NCBI GenBank assembly: GCA_900548215.1 | Contig: URJI01000046.1 | Coordinates: 1-22,461, forward strand | Source of the DNA: an uncultured Coprococcus sp. | Lineage (GTDB): Bacteria; Bacillota; Clostridia; Lachnospirales; Lachnospiraceae | Direction: 5' to 3' | Length of the DNA stretch: 22,461 bases | Shown here: one piece after another, positions 22,122 to 22,461 of the stretch | Layout: every line of letters begins with the position of its first letter | Position numbering within the stretch: the stretch's first letter is position 1 | Position numbers and translations under genes: made by a program | The notes under the pieces: model-generated | Database searches by the model: none | Seen by the model: only the letters and a program-made list of their open reading frames with translations | Told to the model about the DNA's origin: nothing

Positions 22122-22461
22122 ATGTTTTTGATCGACAAAATGAAAAAAATCCCTAAGGAGATATATATTTATATCATGTGGGGGGTAGTTGTTGGAATTG
22201 TAAATCTGGGCTCCGCCTGGATCTTCATGTACAAATGCGGGATAGATCCGGTAAGGGCGAATTTTCTGGCATGGATATTGTATAATTTTGTGTCGTTTGT
22301 CACAAACAGGAAATCTGTGTTTCATACGGTGTCCGAGACTGCTGGGGAGTTTGTCAGGGAGCTTATATCGTTTTATGTGAGCAGAGTATTTACGCTTATA
22401 GTTGAGGAAGCACTGATATTCCTGCTGGCAGATGTATTGAAGCTCTGGGCCATGGGAGTCA
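22122..22461 (+). CDS. GtrA-family membrane protein (5' part, cut by window edge)
   Basis: The first 113 residues are visible; the frame is open to the right edge. The text resembles the GtrA family of small four-helix membrane proteins that help move lipid-linked sugars across the membrane. A first helix (IYIYIMWGVVVGIVNLGSAWIFMY) and a second (ANFLAWILYNFVSFVTNRKSVF) end in the family's typical NRK-x-VF motif. A third segment follows (LISFYVSRVFTLIVEEALIFLL). GAGAGGA precedes ATG 22122. The 71-base gap after the glycosyltransferase-like gene has a small ACCGG/CCGGT inverted repeat but no terminator, so the two are probably co-transcribed. Confidence 0.82.
   Translation, partial: MFLIDKMKKIPKEIYIYIMWGVVVGIVNLGSAWIFMYKCGIDPVRANFLAWILYNFVSFVTNRKSVFHTVSETAGEFVRELISFYVSRVFTLIVEEALIFLLADVLKLWAMGV

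Overview
The window looks like a chromosomal segment of a low-to-moderate GC Firmicute, most likely a gut Lachnospiraceae (Coprococcus/Eubacterium-like). This is inferred from the conserved gdpP-rplI-dnaB order, strong AAGGAGG-type ribosome binding sites, a 451-residue Firmicute-type Pgi, FabV-type enoyl reductase, and secreted proteins with MBG/Big_2 and YYF-type wall-binding repeats. No mobile element, CRISPR array, tRNA or rRNA gene was seen.

Layout, left to right. Positions 1-1134: the tail of an unidentified gene, then a PdaA-like peptidoglycan deacetylase lipoprotein and a bidirectional terminator. Positions 1180-7604: a MerR-family regulator (minus) facing away from a 5.3-kb gene for a 1751-residue secreted multidomain surface protein. 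Between them lie two overlapping face-to-face promoters. The plus one has the 19-bp spacer and internal dyad typical of MerR-activated promoters. Positions 7615-9200: monocistronic pgi with its own promoter and terminator. Positions 9216-13236: the gdpP-rplI-dnaB operon (c-di-AMP hydrolysis, ribosomal protein L9, replicative helicase), followed by a FabV-type enoyl reductase and a HAD phosphatase. Positions 15365-17773 (minus): an operon of an RlmI-type rRNA methyltransferase, a transglutaminase-like protein whose expected catalytic Cys is Ser, and a rhomboid protease. Positions 17902-20099: a secreted wall-binding CAP-domain protein. Positions 20234-22461: a protein with 78-bp in-frame repeats, a glycosyltransferase-like protein with a DxD motif, and the start of a GtrA-family membrane protein, probably one operon for surface glycan modification.

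The strongest candidate for something undescribed is the leader of the CAP-domain gene (17937-18127). Two tandem copies of an approximately 86-89-nt element begin at the predicted transcription start. Each folds into two long stems capped by C(GAA)G hairpins. The six differences between the copies fall in loops or turn a pair into G-U, which works only in plus-strand RNA. The 5' strand of a third copy carries the gene's Shine-Dalgarno sequence, so the 3' strands of the upstream stems could also pair with it. This looks like a built-in translational switch. I could not match it to a riboswitch class I know.

Several genes concern the cell envelope (PdaA-like, MBG protein, GdpP, CAP protein, glycosyltransferase/GtrA), but they sit in separate transcription units and a shared regulon is not shown.
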